Source: JBGLNL01 sp046484125
GTDB taxonomy: Bacteria; Chloroflexota; Dehalococcoidia; SZUA-161; SpSt-899
Assembly (NCBI GenBank): GCA_046484125.1
Contig: JAWOBX010000035.1
Span: 1-23,132, forward strand
DNA length: 23,132 nt
Reading direction: 5' to 3'
Shown: positions 22,615 through 23,132 of the stretch, piece by piece
Position numbering within the stretch: position 1 is the stretch's first letter
Layout of the letters: every line of letters starts with the position of its first letter
Notes under the pieces: generated by a model
The model's database searches: none
What the model was told of the DNA's origin: nothing
Seen by the model: only the letters and a program-made list of their open reading frames with translations
Position numbers and translations under genes: made by a program

Positions 22615-22642
22615 TTGACAAAAGTATAACTTGGGTTATACT
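22615..22642 (+). promoter_or_regulatory. mazEF promoter with overlapping palindromic operator
   Basis: TTGACA (22615-22620) and TATACT (22637-22642) are 16 bases apart. A perfect 8-bp inverted repeat, AGTATAAC (22623-22630) and GTTATACT (22635-22642), separated by TTGG, covers the spacer and the whole -10 box. MazE-type antitoxins bind such palindromes. The -10 box ends 6 bases before ATG 22649, again predicting a leaderless mRNA. Confidence 0.75.
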
Positions 22643-22648
22643 AGAGAT

Positions 22649-22891
22649 ATGAAGACAGCAATATCGATTCCGGATCCTGTATTCAAAGCAGCGGAACAAC
22701 TCGCCAAACGACTGGGTAAGTCAAGGAGTAGTCTCTATACTGAGGCGATTTCCTCTTATGTTTACGAACATCAAAACGAGGGGATTACTGAGAAATTAAA
22801 TGAGATTTATAGTAAAGAAGAAGAGGAACATAGCATTGATCCCGATTTGGTCGAGTTACAGCTTCAGTCTATAACAGAGGAAAAATGGTAA
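22649..22891 (+). CDS. mazE: MazE-type ribbon-helix-helix antitoxin
   Basis: This 80-residue antitoxin should bind MazF and the upstream palindrome. The N-terminus MKTAISIPDPVFKAAEQLAK followed by RLGKSRSSLYTEAISSY is a classic ribbon-helix-helix DNA-binding fold. The acidic tail (YSKEEEEHSIDPDLVELQLQ) is the usual toxin-wrapping segment. A TTG at 22631 is in frame, but it lies upstream of the predicted transcription start and inside the promoter, so ATG 22649 is preferred; no ribosome site precedes it. The last 7 bases overlap the mazF start, the normal coupled arrangement. Confidence 0.88.
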   Translation: MKTAISIPDPVFKAAEQLAKRLGKSRSSLYTEAISSYVYEHQNEGITEKLNEIYSKEEEEHSIDPDLVELQLQSITEEKW

Positions 22892-23132
22892 TCAAGCGAG
22901 GCGAAATCTGGTGGGCCTCGCTCAGCAAGCTGAGCGGTACAGAACCCGGTTATGGTAGACCAATACTGGTTATCCAATCCGATGCTTTCAACCGCAGTCG
23001 TTTAAATACCGTAATGGCTGCGGTCATAACCTCAAAGCTAAATCTGGCTAAAGCTCCTGGCAATGTATTCGTTAAAACCAAAGAAAGCGGATTGCAAAAA
23101 GATTCGGTAGTAAATGTATCTCAGGTAATTAC
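22885..23132 (+). CDS. mazF: MazF/PemK-type endoribonuclease toxin (partial, C-terminus outside window)
   Basis: MazF toxins cut single-stranded RNA at short sequences and halt growth. The visible 82 codons have the family opening VIKRGEIWWASL, then GTEPGYGRPILVIQSDAFN with the conserved R-P-x-L-V-I-Q strand, NTVMAAVITSKL and a segment ending QKDSVVNVSQVI. GAGG (22877-22880) lies 4 bases before the ATG, inside mazE. The frame is still open at the last base, and roughly 30 residues are probably missing. Confidence 0.9.
   Translation, partial: MVIKRGEIWWASLSKLSGTEPGYGRPILVIQSDAFNRSRLNTVMAAVITSKLNLAKAPGNVFVKTKESGLQKDSVVNVSQVI

Larger units (their letters stand above)
22560..23132 (+). mobile_element. 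Integron gene cassette C (MazEF toxin-antitoxin), cut by window end
   Basis: It starts at the core crossing point 22559/22560 and contains a self-contained promoter-operator and a mazE-mazF pair. The mazF gene and any closing attC lie beyond the window. The cassette assignment therefore rests on the left boundary and on the pattern set by the two preceding units. Confidence 0.5.

Noticed and set aside
1..23132. CRISPR array, tRNA or rRNA genes
   Set aside because: I found no regularly spaced identical repeats, tRNA-like cloverleaf or rRNA-like segment by reading both strands.

Overview
The window looks like a chromosomal segment of an anaerobic bacterium of moderate-to-high GC. An oxygen-independent, siroheme-based haem pathway, a DRG/Obg-like GTPase with a TGS domain and the gene order hemA-hemC-cobA/hemD-hemB-hemL would fit a Dehalococcoidia-like member of Chloroflexota. 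That placement comes from family recall and gene order only; no search was run.

Left part (1-8810). The last codons of an unknown gene are followed by a TGS GTPase and a clear intrinsic terminator. Next comes a minus-strand three-gene surface operon, transcribed from 5963 down to 1109. It encodes a repeat-rich four-helix membrane protein, a lipoprotein that looks like a free-standing copy of the protease propeptide, and a secreted subtilisin-like protease with a PEP-CTERM-like C-terminal anchor. A TldE/PmbA homologue (plus) and a ROK-family sugar kinase (minus) follow; their 3' ends overlap.

Central part (8741-20343). One long plus-strand cluster, mostly with 4-8 bp overlaps or very short gaps, encodes nearly the whole route from glutamyl-tRNA to haem b. 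HemA, HemL, HemB, HemC and HemD make uroporphyrinogen III. CobA (fused to HemD) and a SirC-like dehydrogenase make sirohydrochlorin. A fused AhbA-AhbB siroheme decarboxylase and the radical-SAM enzymes AhbC and AhbD finish haem b. A MerR-like regulator with a helical sensor-like domain opens the cluster, behind a promoter and a 10-bp phased repeat tract. A four-cysteine Fe-S protein and two small unknown genes, one apparently frameshifted, are embedded in it. No stand-alone ferrochelatase is visible.

Right part (20344-23132). A minus-strand SpoIIAA/STAS-like protein is followed by AT-richer DNA organised as integron gene cassettes. Cassette A carries a zinc-ribbon orphan, cassette B a HigBA toxin-antitoxin pair, and cassette C a MazEF pair cut by the window end. 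Two attC-like sites are visible (21611-21823 and 22497-22565). The first 7-base core of cassette A is exactly complementary to the R'' box of its own attC. No integron integrase lies in the window. Both toxin-antitoxin pairs have strong promoters overlapped by palindromes and about 7 bases from the start codon, which predicts leaderless mRNAs.
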